Positions 31,828 through 41,275 of a DNA stretch of 64,000 bases are shown here, piece after piece. Origin of the DNA: Cedecea neteri NBRC 105707 = ATCC 33855 (lineage in GTDB: Bacteria; Pseudomonadota; Gammaproteobacteria; Enterobacterales; Enterobacteriaceae); the NCBI RefSeq assembly GCF_001571265.1, contig NZ_BCTL01000030.1, forward strand, positions 1-64,000, read 5' to 3'. The position numbers were made by a program, and so were the translations under genes. Position 1 is the first letter of the stretch. The number at the start of each line of letters is the position of its first letter. The notes beneath the pieces are model-generated. The model was not told the origin of the DNA, searched no databases, and worked only from the letters and a program-made list of their open reading frames with translations.

Positions 31828-33147
31828 GTGTCAAAGGCAACCGAAGAGAACGCTAAATTAAAACGGGCGATCATCGTTTCAGTGGTGCTGCATATCATTT
31901 TGATTGGCATCCTGATCTGGAGCTCGTTTGATGAGCACATTGATGCATCCGCTGGTGGTGGCGGTGGTTCTTCTATTGACGCGGTGATGGTTGACCCGGG
32001 TGCGGTAGTGGAAAACTACAATCGCCAACAGCAGCAGCAGGCAAGCAGCAAACGCGCTGCTGAACAGCGTGAAAAACAGGCGCAGCAGCAGGCAGAAGAA
32101 CTTCAGCAAAAACAGGCGGCAGAGCAACAGCGCCTGAAAGAGGTGGAGAAAGAGCGTTTAGCTGCCCAGGAGCAGGCAAAAGCACAGGCCGAACAGCAGA
32201 AGCAGGCTGAAGCGGCCGCGAAGCAGGCTCAGGAGCAACAGAAACAGGCCGAAGCTGCTGCTGCAGCGGCGAAGGCAAAAGCGGACGCGCAGGCGAAGGC
32301 TCAGGCTGACGCTCAGGCAAAAGCTCAGGCTGATGCCCAGGCTAAAGCAGCAGAAGAGGCCGCGAAGAAAGCGGCTGCGGATGCTCAGAAGAAAGCCACT
32401 GAAGAAGCGGCTAAGAAAGCGGCTGACGCCGAGAAAAAAGCCGCTGCTGATGCTGCCGCAGCAGCGAAAAAAGCTCAGCAGGATGCTGAGAAAAAAGCTG
32501 CAGATGCTGCCGCGAAGAAAGCCGCTCAGGAAGCGGAGAAGAAAGCCGCCGCTGAAGCTGCCAAGCAGGCAGCTGCAGAAAAAGCTGAAGCTGCGAAACA
32601 GGCTGCTGCCGATAAAGCAGCGGCTGAAAAGGCTGCCGAGAAGGCCGCCGCTGACAAAGCTGCTGCCGCGAAAGCCGCAGCAGATAAGAAAGCGGCCGCT
32701 GACGCGAAGAAGAAGGCCGCCGCTGAGAAAGCCGCTTCTGACAAAGCCGCAGCGCAGGGCGTTGACGACTTATTCGGTGATTTAAGCTCAGGTAAGAATG
32801 CACCGAAAACAGGCGGTGGGGCGAAAGGTAATGCCGCAGCCGCCGCTGGAAAAGGGAATAATAAAAACAACGGCGCAAGCGGTGCCGAGATCAACGGTTA
32901 CGCAGGTCAGATAAAGGCAGCGATCGAGAGTAAGTTCTATAACGATCCTTCGTTTGCCGGTAAGACCTGTTCACTGCGGATCAAACTGGCACCGGATGGC
33001 CTTCTGCTTGATATCAAGCCAGAAGGTGGCGATGCGGCGCTTTGCCAGGCTGCCATTGCGGCAGCGCGTCTGGCGAAGATTCCTAAGCCGCCAAGCGAAG
33101 CTGTTTATGAAGTCTTCAAGAACGCACCGATCGACTTTAAGCCTTAA
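31828..33147 (+). CDS. tolA: TolA envelope-spanning protein
   Basis: 439 residues (E. coli 421), GTG start. One membrane helix (about 14-34), a Gly-rich hinge, then a long Ala/Lys/Glu/Gln-rich helical domain II (about 60-310). The C-terminal domain III (about 340-439) has the two Cys of its disulfide and binds TolB, and is used by colicins and phages. The extra length relative to E. coli is in domain II, which contains tandem units such as AQADAQAK. Confidence 0.97.
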   Translation: MSKATEENAKLKRAIIVSVVLHIILIGILIWSSFDEHIDASAGGGGGSSIDAVMVDPGAVVENYNRQQQQQASSKRAAEQREKQAQQQAEELQQKQAAEQQRLKEVEKERLAAQEQAKAQAEQQKQAEAAAKQAQEQQKQAEAAAAAAKAKADAQAKAQADAQAKAQADAQAKAAEEAAKKAAADAQKKATEEAAKKAADAEKKAAADAAAAAKKAQQDAEKKAADAAAKKAAQEAEKKAAAEAAKQAAAEKAEAAKQAAADKAAAEKAAEKAAADKAAAAKAAADKKAAADAKKKAAAEKAASDKAAAQGVDDLFGDLSSGKNAPKTGGGAKGNAAAAAGKGNNKNNGASGAEINGYAGQIKAAIESKFYNDPSFAGKTCSLRIKLAPDGLLLDIKPEGGDAALCQAAIAAARLAKIPKPPSEAVYEVFKNAPIDFKP

Positions 33148-33278
33148 CGCGGTTTTCCCCGCCATGACGGGGAAAGCACACTAAGCTGAGTTACAGGGTT
33201 TTGGTAGTTTTGTGTATTTGGGTTTGTTAACATTCTGCTAAATTATCGTGGGCTTTCCGCCCGGATAAGGGAGATATG

Positions 33279-34571
33279 ATGAAGCAGGCATTTCGTGTAG
33301 CGTTAAGTTTCTTAATGCTGTGGGCAGCGGTGCTGCACGCAGAAGTTCGTATCGAGATCACCCAGGGTGTCGACTCTGCTCGTCCGATTGGTGTGGTTCC
33401 GTTTACCTGGGCAGGCCCTGGCGCCGCGCCTGAAGATATTGGTGGCATTGTTTCTGCCGACTTGCGTAACAGCGGTAAATTCAACCCACTCGACAGATCT
33501 CGCCTGCCTCAGCAGCCGGGTTCTGCTCAGGAAGTTCAGCCTGCGGCCTGGACAGCGCTGGGCATTGACGCCGTTGTCGTCGGTCAGGTTACGCCTAACG
33601 GTGACGGCAGTTACACCGTTGCTTACCAGCTGGTAGACACCTCTGGTGCGCCGGGCACGGTGCTGGCTCAGAACTCCTACAAAGTGAACAAGCAGTGGCT
33701 GCGTTATGCAGGCCACACCGCCAGCGACGAAGTGTTTGAGAAGCTGACCGGGATTAAGGGCGCATTCCGTACCCGCATTGCTTACGTTGTACAGACCAAT
33801 GGCGGGCAGTTCCCGTATGAGCTGCGTGTTTCTGATTACGATGGCTACAACCAGTTTGTGGTTCACCGTTCTCCGCAGCCGCTTATGTCTCCAGCCTGGT
33901 CTCCGGACGGCAGCAAACTGGCTTACGTGACCTTCGAAAGCGGCCGTTCTGCGCTGGTTGTGCAGACGCTGGCTAACGGCGCAGTGCGTCAGATTGCCTC
34001 ATTCCCGCAGCACAACGGTGCACCGGCATTCTCTCCGGATGGTTCTAAGCTGGCGTTCGCGCTGTCTAAAACCGGCAGCCTGCAGCTTTACGTGATGGAC
34101 TTGGGCTCTGGCCAGATTCGTCAGGTGACTGAGGGTCGCAGCAACAACACCGAACCAACCTGGTTCCCGGACAACCAAACTCTGGCCTATACCTCTGACC
34201 AGGCGGGGCGTCCACAGATTTATAAAGTCAGTATTAATGGCGGTGCTCCGCAGCGTCTGTCCTGGGAAGGTTCTCAGAACCAGGATGCCGATGTCAGTGC
34301 CGACGGTAAAATTATGGTAATGGTCAGCTCCGCTAGCGGTCAGCAGCACATTGCCAAACAGGATCTGGTAGCGGGTGGCGTAACAACTTTATCGTCAACG
34401 TTCCTGGATGAAACGCCAAGTCTGGCACCTAACGGCACTATGGTAATCTACAGCTCTTCTCAGGGGATGGGATCCGTGCTGAATTTGGTTTCAACAGATG
34501 GGCGTTTCAAAGCGCGTCTTCCGGCAACTGATGGACAGGTCAAATTCCCTGCCTGGTCGCCGTATCTGTGA
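33279..34571 (+). CDS. tolB: TolB periplasmic beta-propeller
   Basis: 430 residues from the second of two adjacent ATG codons, the E. coli length. Signal peptide of about 21 residues ending LHA, N-terminal domain, then a six-bladed propeller with repeated SPDGSKLA motifs. It binds Pal and TolA. It lies 130 nt after tolA, with room for the separate promoter known here in E. coli. Confidence 0.97.
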   Translation: MKQAFRVALSFLMLWAAVLHAEVRIEITQGVDSARPIGVVPFTWAGPGAAPEDIGGIVSADLRNSGKFNPLDRSRLPQQPGSAQEVQPAAWTALGIDAVVVGQVTPNGDGSYTVAYQLVDTSGAPGTVLAQNSYKVNKQWLRYAGHTASDEVFEKLTGIKGAFRTRIAYVVQTNGGQFPYELRVSDYDGYNQFVVHRSPQPLMSPAWSPDGSKLAYVTFESGRSALVVQTLANGAVRQIASFPQHNGAPAFSPDGSKLAFALSKTGSLQLYVMDLGSGQIRQVTEGRSNNTEPTWFPDNQTLAYTSDQAGRPQIYKVSINGGAPQRLSWEGSQNQDADVSADGKIMVMVSSASGQQHIAKQDLVAGGVTTLSSTFLDETPSLAPNGTMVIYSSSQGMGSVLNLVSTDGRFKARLPATDGQVKFPAWSPYL

Positions 34572-34590
34572 TAACAATATTGATTATTAA

Positions 34591-35124
<534 letters not shown>

Positions 35125-35133
35125 GAGAATCGC

Positions 35134-35919
35134 ATGAGCAGTAACTTCAGACATCACTTGTTGAGTCTGTCGTTACTGGTTGGCATAGCGGCCCCCTGGG
35201 CCGCTACTGCTCAGGCGCCAATCAGTAGTGTCGGATCAGGCTCGGTCGAAGACCGCGTCACTCAACTCGAGCGTATTTCTAACGCTCACAGTCAACTTTT
35301 GACCCAACTCCAGCAACAACTCTCCGATAACCAGAATGACATTGATTCCCTGCGCGGTCAGATTCAGGAAAATCAGTATCAGCTGAATCAGGTTGTGGAA
35401 CGTCAAAAGCAAATTTTGCTGCAGATGGATAGCCTTAGCGGCGCGGCTGCGGGAGCAGGGCAACAACCTGCTGCCGGAGCTACCCAGACTGCCACGCCGG
35501 ATGCTGGGGCCTCTAACACGGCTCCTGCTGCCCCGGTGCAAGGCGGTGACGCTAATAGCGATTACAACGCTGCTATCGCGCTGGTGCAGGATAAATCGCG
35601 TCAGGACGATGCTATCAACGCGTTTCAGTCCTTTGTGAAGAAGTATCCGGATTCAACTTATCTACCTAACGCCAACTACTGGCTTGGTCAGTTGAATTAC
35701 AACAAAGGCAAAAAGGATGATGCGGCGTTTTATTTTGCCTCTGTGGTGAAAAACTACCCAAAATCTCCTAAAGCACCGGACGCCATGTTTAAGGTTGGCG
35801 TGATCATGCAGGACAAAGGCGACACTGCAAAAGCGAAAGCCGTCTACCAGCAGGTCGTTAAACAGTATCCCAATACTGACGGTGCAAAGCAGGCTCAAAA
35901 ACGTCTGAATGCGCAATAA
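35134..35919 (+). CDS. cpoB: CpoB cell division coordinator
   Basis: 261 residues (E. coli 263). Signal peptide of about 27 residues ending AQA, an N-terminal coiled coil (QLERISNAHSQLLTQLQQQL region) that trimerises, a Pro/Ala-rich linker and C-terminal TPR repeats (ANYWLGQLNYNKGKKDDA). It links PBP1B activity with Tol-Pal during constriction. Confidence 0.96.
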   Translation: MSSNFRHHLLSLSLLVGIAAPWAATAQAPISSVGSGSVEDRVTQLERISNAHSQLLTQLQQQLSDNQNDIDSLRGQIQENQYQLNQVVERQKQILLQMDSLSGAAAGAGQQPAAGATQTATPDAGASNTAPAAPVQGGDANSDYNAAIALVQDKSRQDDAINAFQSFVKKYPDSTYLPNANYWLGQLNYNKGKKDDAAFYFASVVKNYPKSPKAPDAMFKVGVIMQDKGDTAKAKAVYQQVVKQYPNTDGAKQAQKRLNAQ

Positions 35920-35931
35920 TGCGTGCGGCCT

Positions 35932-35957
35932 GACCAGATATCGTCGTTTTTCTGGTC
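35932..35957 (+). terminator. possible tol-pal terminator
   Basis: GACCAGA (35932-35938) pairs with TCTGGTC (35951-35957); T residues lie in the loop rather than after the stem. Weak support. Confidence 0.3.
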
Positions 35958-36005
35958 TTGCCGTGCGAAACATAATCAGTTGAGCGATCTGCGTCAAAAT
36001 TATTG

Positions 36006-36036
36006 TTGCGTCAAAATCTTAAATCAGTAATATATG
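36006..36036 (+). promoter_or_regulatory. tRNA-Lys operon promoter
   Basis: TTGCGT, a 16-nt spacer and TAATAT (or TATATG 3 nt later), followed by a GC-rich discriminator GCCGCCG as in stringently controlled stable-RNA promoters. Confidence 0.6.
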
Positions 36037-36083
36037 CCGCCGTTGCCAAGGGATACGAAACAAACCCAAAGTGACGCAAAAGT

Positions 36084-36159
36084 GGGTCGTTAGCTCAGTT
36101 GGTAGAGCAGTTGACTTTTAATCAATTGGTCGCAGGTTCGAATCCTGCACGACCCACCA
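36084..36159 (+). tRNA. lysT: tRNA-Lys (UUU), copy 1
   Basis: A complete 76-nt cloverleaf: acceptor GGGTCGT / ACGACCC, D arm, anticodon TTT in GACTTTTAATC, T arm GCAGGTTCGAATCCTGC, encoded CCA. Identical, as far as I recall, to E. coli tRNA-Lys. Confidence 0.99.
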
Positions 36160-36203
36160 CTTTAAAGTAAAAGCAGTAAAGAAGTTTGCATAAGCCGCAC
36201 AGC

Positions 36204-36279
36204 GGGTCGTTAGCTCAGTTGGTAGAGCAGTTGACTTTTAATCAATTGGTCGCAGGTTCGAATCCTGCACGACCCACCA
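36204..36279 (+). tRNA. tRNA-Lys (UUU), copy 2
   Basis: Base-for-base the same 76-nt gene as copy 1, starting 120 nt downstream of it. In E. coli this cluster mixes Lys and Val genes; no Val gene is present here. Confidence 0.99.
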
Positions 36280-36311
36280 GCTTAAAGTAGAAAGATGTAG
36301 TCAGGCGTGAA

Positions 36312-36334
36312 GGGTTCGAACCTGCAGCAGGTTC
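36312..36334 (+). repeat. inverted T-arm fragment, copy A
   Basis: GGGTTCGAACCTGCAGCAGG, followed by TTC, joins a reverse-complement T-arm piece (GCAGGTTCGAACCC read on the other strand) to a forward piece, making a palindrome. A near-identical copy lies at 36503-36525. Confidence 0.6.
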
Positions 36335-36377
36335 TAATCTAGCGAAGCAAAACTTCAAAGCAGTAACCGCATACAGC

Positions 36378-36453
36378 GGGTCGTTAGCTCAGTTGGTAGA
36401 GCAGTTGACTTTTAATCAATTGGTCGCAGGTTCGAATCCTGCACGACCCACCA
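36378..36453 (+). tRNA. tRNA-Lys (UUU), copy 3
   Basis: The third identical 76-nt copy, followed 8 nt later by a strong terminator. Spacing from copy 2 is longer because of the T-arm-fragment insert. Confidence 0.99.
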
Positions 36454-36460
36454 ATGTAGA

Positions 36461-36485
36461 AAGGCGCCCTAAAGGCGCCTTTTTG
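36461..36485 (+). terminator. tRNA-Lys terminator, copy 1
   Basis: AAGGCGCC-CTAAA-GGCGCCTT plus a T run immediately after the third tRNA. Confidence 0.93.
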
Positions 36486-36502
36486 CTATTTGCGATTCGT
36501 GT

Positions 36503-36525
36503 GGGTTCGAACCTGCTGCAGGTTC
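36503..36525 (+). repeat. inverted T-arm fragment, copy B
   Basis: GGGTTCGAACCTGCTGCAGG, followed by TTC, differs from copy A at one base (T for A). Confidence 0.6.
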
Positions 36526-36616
36526 GACAAAATTGTCGGGAACAATTTTGCATCGCCGCTTGCGGTGACCCGAAGGGTGAGTCTCAGGATGAGACGAGTG
36601 TATCCTGCATAATTTT

Positions 36617-36659
36617 CCCACCAATGTAGAAAGGCGCCCTAAAGGCGCCTTTTTGCTAT
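36617..36659 (+). repeat. direct repeat of tRNA 3' end plus terminator
   Basis: The 43 nt from CCCACCAATGTAG through the terminator TTTTTGCTAT repeat the 36447-36489 sequence exactly, at an offset of 170 nt. The second terminator stem is at 36631-36655. The layout recalls the 178-bp rtT repeats behind E. coli tyrT, which also include a tRNA 3' end. Confidence 0.8.
36631..36655 (+). terminator. tRNA-Lys terminator, copy 2
   Basis: The same stem AAGGCGCC / GGCGCCTT and T run as at 36461-36485. Confidence 0.9.
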
Positions 36660-36767
36660 CTGCAATTTGAAAATCCCCGCTTTTTATCCTGCCCTGCATC
36701 CTACGTTTCTTTTTCTTACGGCCCATCAGGCAATAACTCACGACATCTCGACTAAATTTCGCTATCT

Positions 36768-36785
36768 TGTTTAGCATATAAAACA
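36768..36785 (+). promoter_or_regulatory. NadR box upstream of nadA
   Basis: TGTTTAGCATATAAAACA matches TGTTTA-N6-TAAACA with one change, about 75 nt upstream of nadA. NadR represses NAD biosynthesis genes when NAD is ample. Confidence 0.75.
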
Positions 36786-36858
36786 TTGAGTGCAGGTAAT
36801 AGCGTAAATCACGCTTGATACGGCCTGTTGTGTTAAGTCAGTAAAACGAGATTGCATG

Positions 36859-37920
36859 ATGAGCGTAATGTTTGACCCGGAAACCGCGATTTATCCTTTC
36901 CCGCCTAAACCCACCCCCCTGAGCGGGGATGAAAAACAGTTCTATCGTGAAAAAATTAAGCGCCTGCTTAAAGAGCGGGATGCGGTGATGGTGGCACATT
37001 ACTACACCGACCCGGAAATTCAGTCGCTTGCGGAAGAGACCGGCGGATGTATTTCCGACTCGCTTGAGATGGCTCGCTTCGGCGCTAACCACCCGGCATC
37101 AACGCTACTGGTGGCCGGCGTTCGTTTTATGGGGGAAACGGCGAAAATCCTCAGCCCTGAGAAAACAATTTTGATGCCAACCCTCAATGCAGAATGTTCA
37201 TTAGATCTCGGCTGCCCGATTGAGGCGTTTAACGCTTTTTGCGACCAGCACCCGGATCGGACGGTGGTCGTCTATGCTAATACCTCTGCCGCGGTAAAAG
37301 CCCGTGCGGACTGGGTCGTGACATCCAGTATTGCGGTAGAGTTGATTGAACATCTGGACAGCCAGGGGGAGAAAATCATCTGGGCGCCGGATCGCCACCT
37401 TGGCAGTTATGTTCAAAAGCAAACGGGTGCCGATGTGCTGTGCTGGCAAGGAGCCTGCATTGTGCATGATGAATTTAAAACTCAGGCTCTGGCGCGGATG
37501 AAGGCGCTATACCCTAATGCAGCGGTGCTGGTCCATCCAGAATCACCGCAGGCGGTGGTTGATATGGCCGATGCCGTGGGCTCGACCAGTCAGCTAATTA
37601 ATGCCGCCAAAACGCTGCCTCATCAGCAGCTTATTGTGGCTACTGACCGTGGGATATTTTATAAAATGCAGCAGGCGTGCCCGGACAAAGAGTTACTGGA
37701 GGCGCCAACTGCAGGGGAAGGAGCAACCTGCCGTAGCTGTGCACATTGCCCGTGGATGGCAATGAATGGGCTCAAAGCGATTGCAGAGGGGCTGGAGCAG
37801 GGTGGCGCTGCGCACACTATAGAAGTAGACGCTGCGCTGCGTGAAGGGGCTCTCGTTCCGCTTAATCGCATGCTCAACTTCGCGGCAGAGTTACGTCGGA
37901 CGGTAAAAGGTAACGCGTAA
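36859..37920 (+). CDS. nadA: quinolinate synthase A
   Basis: 353 residues from the second ATG ([14 protein letters not shown]), slightly longer than E. coli (347) at the C terminus. The three Cys of the [4Fe-4S] cluster lie in [21 protein letters not shown] and [10 protein letters not shown]. It condenses iminoaspartate with dihydroxyacetone phosphate to give quinolinate, the NAD precursor. It is upstream of the broken pnuC. Confidence 0.97.
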   Translation: MSVMFDPETAIYPFPPKPTPLSGDEKQFYREKIKRLLKERDAVMVAHYYTDPEIQSLAEETGGCISDSLEMARFGANHPASTLLVAGVRFMGETAKILSPEKTILMPTLNAECSLDLGCPIEAFNAFCDQHPDRTVVVYANTSAAVKARADWVVTSSIAVELIEHLDSQGEKIIWAPDRHLGSYVQKQTGADVLCWQGACIVHDEFKTQALARMKALYPNAAVLVHPESPQAVVDMADAVGSTSQLINAAKTLPHQQLIVATDRGIFYKMQQACPDKELLEAPTAGEGATCRSCAHCPWMAMNGLKAIAEGLEQGGAAHTIEVDAALREGALVPLNRMLNFAAELRRTVKGNA

Positions 37921-37943
37921 GAGAATTACGCTCTGGGGAGTTC

Positions 37944-38449
37944 ATGGATTTTTTTAGTACGCAGAACATACTTGTCCACATTCCCATTGGGGCGGGTGGG
38001 TATGACTTATCATGGATTGAGGCCGTGGGGACGCTGGCGGGTTTGCTTTGCCTAAGGCTATTGCCTGGCTGGTGATTATCATCGCCTCGATTGGGCTAAT
38101 GACGATGTTTATCGACCCGGTCTTTGCTTTCCTCACCCGGATTGCCGTGACGGTGATGCAAAGCCTGGGGATGAACGTTACCCTGCCAGAACTCCAGCCA
38201 GATGCTTACCCGTTCTGGGACTCGTGCATGATGGTTCTGTCGATTGTGGCCATGATTCTCATGACCCGTAAATACGTGGAAAACTGGCTGCTGTGGACAA
38301 TCATCAATGTGATAAGCGTTGTTATCTTTGCGCTGCAGGGCGTTTACGCGATGTCGCTGGAATATCTCATCCTGACTTTCATTGCGCTAAACGGTAGCCG
38401 GATGTGGATTAAAAGCGCGCGGCAGTCGGGCTCGCGCGCCTTCTCCTGA
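37944..38449 (+). pseudogene. pnuC: internally deleted nicotinamide riboside transporter PnuC
   Basis: The first 36 codons read as PnuC (MDFFSTQNILVHIPIGAGGY through AVGTLAGLLC), then leave frame and stop at 38073-38075. The C-terminal part continues in another frame from about 38048 (PKAIAWLVIIIASIGLM ... YVENWLLWTIINVISVVIFALQGVYAMSLEY) to 38449. About 70 codons of the family (E. coli residues about 37-104) are missing. The total is about 506 nt against about 717, so the loss is not a multiple of three. Several membrane helices are gone, so NR uptake by this copy should be lost. A 134-codon C-terminal frame could still be translated. Confidence 0.88.
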
Positions 38450-39385
38450 TCAATGATGATGATGAGCATGGCCGGCAGGATGGTCATGCTCGTTCAGGTC
38501 GCAGTTTGGCCCGTGGCAAACCTGATACTCCATCTGTACCGTGGCATGTTCTATCTGGTACTCGTGCGCCAGGAAGTGATGTATACGCTCCAACAGGGCA
38601 TCATGATCGTGCGGCGGTACGACCTGAACATGCAGCGTCATCAATGGCTTCTCTCCAACCAGCCAGATATGTACGTGATGGACGTTACGCACTTCCGGTA
38701 TCGAACGTGACAGATTGCGTTTCAGAGCGGCAATATCAATGGCGCTCGGCGCACCTTCCAGCAGTTCATTTACGCTCTCTTTCAGCAGGCTCCAGGCGCT
38801 GCGCAATACCAGGCAGGAAACCAGCACCGAGAGGATCGGGTCAATCGGCGTCCAGCCCGTCCAGAGAATCACCACCGCCGCCACAATGGCCCCCACTGAA
38901 CCCAGCAAATCGCCAAGAACATGGAGTGCTGCAGCGCGAACGTTGAGATTTTTCTCGCCGCTGCCGCTGTGCAGGATCCAGAAAGAGACCAGGTTCGCCA
39001 GTAGCCCGGCGATGGCGATAGTCAGCATCGCCCAGCCCGCAATCGGTTGGGGGTTCGAGAAGCGCTGAATCGCTTCCCAGACGATTAGGATTGTGATCAC
39101 TACCAGTGCGATAGCGTTAACAAAAGCGGCGAGCGTCGTGAGGCGCAGCAGGCCAAAAGTGTGCCGGGCGTTGGGGGGGCGACGGGCAAAATGCACGGCC
39201 AGCAGGGCAAACAGCAGGGCGGCTGCATCGGTTAGCATATGGCCTGCGTCGGCCAGCAGGGCCAGTGAGCCGGAAAGCAGGCCGCCGATGACTTCGGCAA
39301 CCATAAAAATTGCCGTGATGAGGAAAGCAAACAACAGGCGTTTTGCGTTATTGTCGGAAGGTGTGTGTTGGTGTGAATGCGCCAT
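38450..39385 (-). CDS. zitB: ZitB zinc/cation efflux protein (CDF family)
   Basis: 311 residues (E. coli 313). Cation diffusion facilitator: six membrane helices, HxxxD metal motifs ([16 protein letters not shown] and [13 protein letters not shown]), a cytoplasmic C-terminal domain and a His-rich tail ending HAHHHH. It exports Zn2+ in exchange for protons. Its stop codon abuts the pnuC stop; the genes are convergent. Confidence 0.96.
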   Translation of the reverse strand: MAHSHQHTPSDNNAKRLLFAFLITAIFMVAEVIGGLLSGSLALLADAGHMLTDAAALLFALLAVHFARRPPNARHTFGLLRLTTLAAFVNAIALVVITILIVWEAIQRFSNPQPIAGWAMLTIAIAGLLANLVSFWILHSGSGEKNLNVRAAALHVLGDLLGSVGAIVAAVVILWTGWTPIDPILSVLVSCLVLRSAWSLLKESVNELLEGAPSAIDIAALKRNLSRSIPEVRNVHHVHIWLVGEKPLMTLHVQVVPPHDHDALLERIHHFLAHEYQIEHATVQMEYQVCHGPNCDLNEHDHPAGHAHHHH

Positions 39386-39459
39386 AATCTCTCACAAATA
39401 TCAGTCACGTTGAGCTAATTATAACCGCTTCCTGACGTCAACTTGTTGAAAGATGCCGA

Positions 39460-39486
39460 TAAAAAAAGAGAGCCGTCTGGCTCTCT
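39460..39486 (-). terminator. ybgS terminator
   Basis: On the minus strand AGAGAGCC-AGAC-GGCTCTCT is followed by seven T, just after ybgS. Confidence 0.9.
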
Positions 39487-39509
39487 TCCAACTATTTTTT
39501 GTGAGGGAA

Positions 39510-39836
39510 TTACTGCGAAGTTCCGTCGACTTTTTTGTTCACGTCTTGCCCGCTTCCGGTCTCAACTTTTTTGTTGATGTCAGGGCAACGTCCATCTTTG
39601 CACATGCTGTTTTTGTGCACTTCGCTTTTGCTCATTTTATGGTGAGAACCGTTGATTTTGTCATTGCTGACGCCGTTTGGAGCAACTTTTTGATGTGCGT
39701 CAGGCGCGACCTGGCCCGCTTCGGCGCTGGCGTTTGCCTGCCCGTTGTTTGCGCCCGACGTTGAGTCTGCGGCATAGACGATTCCGCTACCCAGGGTCAG
39801 CGTGGCGGTTAATAGCAGTGTGGTTAATTTTTTCAT
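39510..39836 (-). CDS. ybgS: YbgS-like secreted protein
   Basis: 108 residues with a clear signal peptide ([20 protein letters not shown], cleavage after YAA). The mature part is small, polar and Lys/Asn/Gly-rich with a Cys pair (MCKDGRCPD). It resembles E. coli YbgS (126 residues), of unknown function, and occupies the same place between zitB and aroG. Confidence 0.88.
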   Translation of the reverse strand: MKKLTTLLLTATLTLGSGIVYAADSTSGANNGQANASAEAGQVAPDAHQKVAPNGVSNDKINGSHHKMSKSEVHKNSMCKDGRCPDINKKVETGSGQDVNKKVDGTSQ

Positions 39837-40159
39837 GTTGTGCTCCTGTTCTGGTCGTTATTGCTGGATAACTTCGTCCAACAGTGCAGTGCAATATGCT
39901 GAAAAACTTTGCAGGGCAGGGGGCTGCACCGGGGTTTAATTTTCAAAATAGTTTTCCATATTGAAAATTTAATACTTTTCAGCGTTAACAGTTGAGAAGT
40001 GTAGTTAACAGGCGCGTGTTCACCACATTTTCACTGTTTTTTTCGAGTTTTCAGGATTAATCTGTGAGAAGTGTAAAAGCCCGTTTACACTTGTGGTTAT
40101 GCGAGTTAGATTGAAAGGATTGCAACGAAGAAAAATATCAGGATGACCCCGGAACTATC
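39837..40159 (+). other. ybgS-aroG intergenic region
   Basis: This 323-nt AT-rich divergent region has no gene. It contains a perfect 9-bp inverted repeat AATTTTCAA / TTGAAAATT (39938-39946 and 39961-39969) and the TyrR box at 40072-40089. Confidence 0.65.
40072..40089 (+). promoter_or_regulatory. TyrR box of aroG
   Basis: TGTAAAAGCCCGTTTACA is a perfect TGTAAA-N6-TTTACA TyrR site, 71 nt before the aroG start. TyrR with phenylalanine represses aroG. Confidence 0.9.
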
Positions 40160-41212
40160 ATGAATTATCAGAACGACGACTTAAGAATCAAAGAGATTAA
40201 CGAACTTCTCCCCCCTGTAGCGCTGCTGGAAAAATTCCCCGCCACTGAAAAAGCTGCCCACACCGTCTCTCAGGCCCGAAAAGCGATTCACAAAATCCTT
40301 AAAGGCAGCGACGATCGTCTGCTGGTGGTGATTGGCCCTTGCTCCATTCACGACACGAAGGCTGCCAAAGAGTACGGCGCACGCCTGCTGGCATTGCGTG
40401 AAGAACTTCAGGGTGAGCTGGAGGTGGTGATGCGCGTTTATTTTGAAAAGCCGCGTACCACCGTGGGCTGGAAAGGCCTGATTAACGATCCGCACATGGA
40501 CAGCAGCTATCAAATTAACGACGGCCTGCGTATTGCGCGTAAGCTGCTGCTGGATATCAACGATTCCGGCCTGCCGGCGGCCGGGGAATTTCTGGATATG
40601 ATCACGCCTCAGTATCTGGCGGATCTTATGAGCTGGGGAGCAATCGGCGCGCGTACCACCGAGTCGCAGGTTCACCGTGAGCTGGCCTCAGGCCTGTCTT
40701 GCCCGGTTGGCTTTAAAAACGGTACCGACGGCACGATCAAAGTGGCTATTGATGCTATCAACGCCGCAGGTGCGCCACATTGCTTCCTGTCCGTGACCAA
40801 GTGGGGTCATTCCGCCATCGTCAACACAAGTGGGAACGGTGATTGCCACATTATTCTGCGCGGCGGCAAAGAGCCTAACTACAGCGCCAAGCATGTGGAA
40901 GAGGTAAAAGCGGGACTGGTGAAAGCGGGTCTTGAGCCACAGGTGATGATCGATTTCAGCCATGCCAACAGCAGTAAACAGTTTAAAAAGCAGATGGATG
41001 TTTCTGCCGACGTTTGCGGTCAGATTGCCGGTGGCGAGAAGGCAATCATCGGCGTGATGATTGAAAGCCATTTGGTAGAAGGCAACCAGAGCCTGGAGAG
41101 CGGCGAGCCGCTGGTCTACGGCAAAAGCGTGACCGATGCCTGCATTGGCTGGGAAGATACCGAAGTGGCGCTGCGCAAGCTTGCCGATGCGGTAAAAGCT
41201 CGTCGCGGCTAA
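40160..41212 (+). CDS. aroG: DAHP synthase, phenylalanine-sensitive
   Basis: 350 residues, the E. coli length. Class I DAHP synthase with VIGPCSIHD, YFEKPRTTVGWKGLINDP and the metal ligands in IDFSHANSSKQ and DACIGWEDTE. The overall sequence reads as the AroG isozyme. First step of the shikimate pathway: phosphoenolpyruvate plus erythrose 4-phosphate. Confidence 0.97.
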   Translation: MNYQNDDLRIKEINELLPPVALLEKFPATEKAAHTVSQARKAIHKILKGSDDRLLVVIGPCSIHDTKAAKEYGARLLALREELQGELEVVMRVYFEKPRTTVGWKGLINDPHMDSSYQINDGLRIARKLLLDINDSGLPAAGEFLDMITPQYLADLMSWGAIGARTTESQVHRELASGLSCPVGFKNGTDGTIKVAIDAINAAGAPHCFLSVTKWGHSAIVNTSGNGDCHIILRGGKEPNYSAKHVEEVKAGLVKAGLEPQVMIDFSHANSSKQFKKQMDVSADVCGQIAGGEKAIIGVMIESHLVEGNQSLESGEPLVYGKSVTDACIGWEDTEVALRKLADAVKARRG

Positions 41213-41228
41213 TGGCCTGATTTGAGCA

Positions 41229-41263
41229 ATAAAAAAGGCGTGGTGCATACCACGCCTTTTTTT
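41229..41263. terminator. bidirectional terminator aroG / gpmA
   Basis: AAAAAAGGCGTGGT-GCAT-ACCACGCCTTTTTT lies between the convergent genes aroG and gpmA. Confidence 0.95.
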
Positions 41264-41275
41264 ATGGGCGGCGAA

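Larger units (their letters stand above)
36454..36858 (+). other. structured tRNA tail and nadA upstream region
   Basis: No protein gene is seen. The stretch holds the first terminator, a second inverted T-arm fragment (36503-36525) and a chain of hairpins: CAAAATTGT / ACAATTTTG at 36528-36550, TCGCCGC / GCGGTGA at 36553-36568, ACCC-GAA-GGGT at 36568-36578 and GTCTCA / TGAGAC at 36581-36595. A degenerate tRNA 3' end (ATCCTGCA ... CCCACCA, ending 36623), a second terminator and the NadR box follow. Confidence 0.7.

Noticed and set aside
36393-36629. 78-codon frame running through the third tRNA-Lys
   Set aside because: It translates the tRNA itself and the structured tail.
36084-36660. CRISPR-like spacing of the tRNA-Lys repeats
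   Set aside because: The repeats are full tRNA genes and a terminator block, with unequal spacing and no cas genes.
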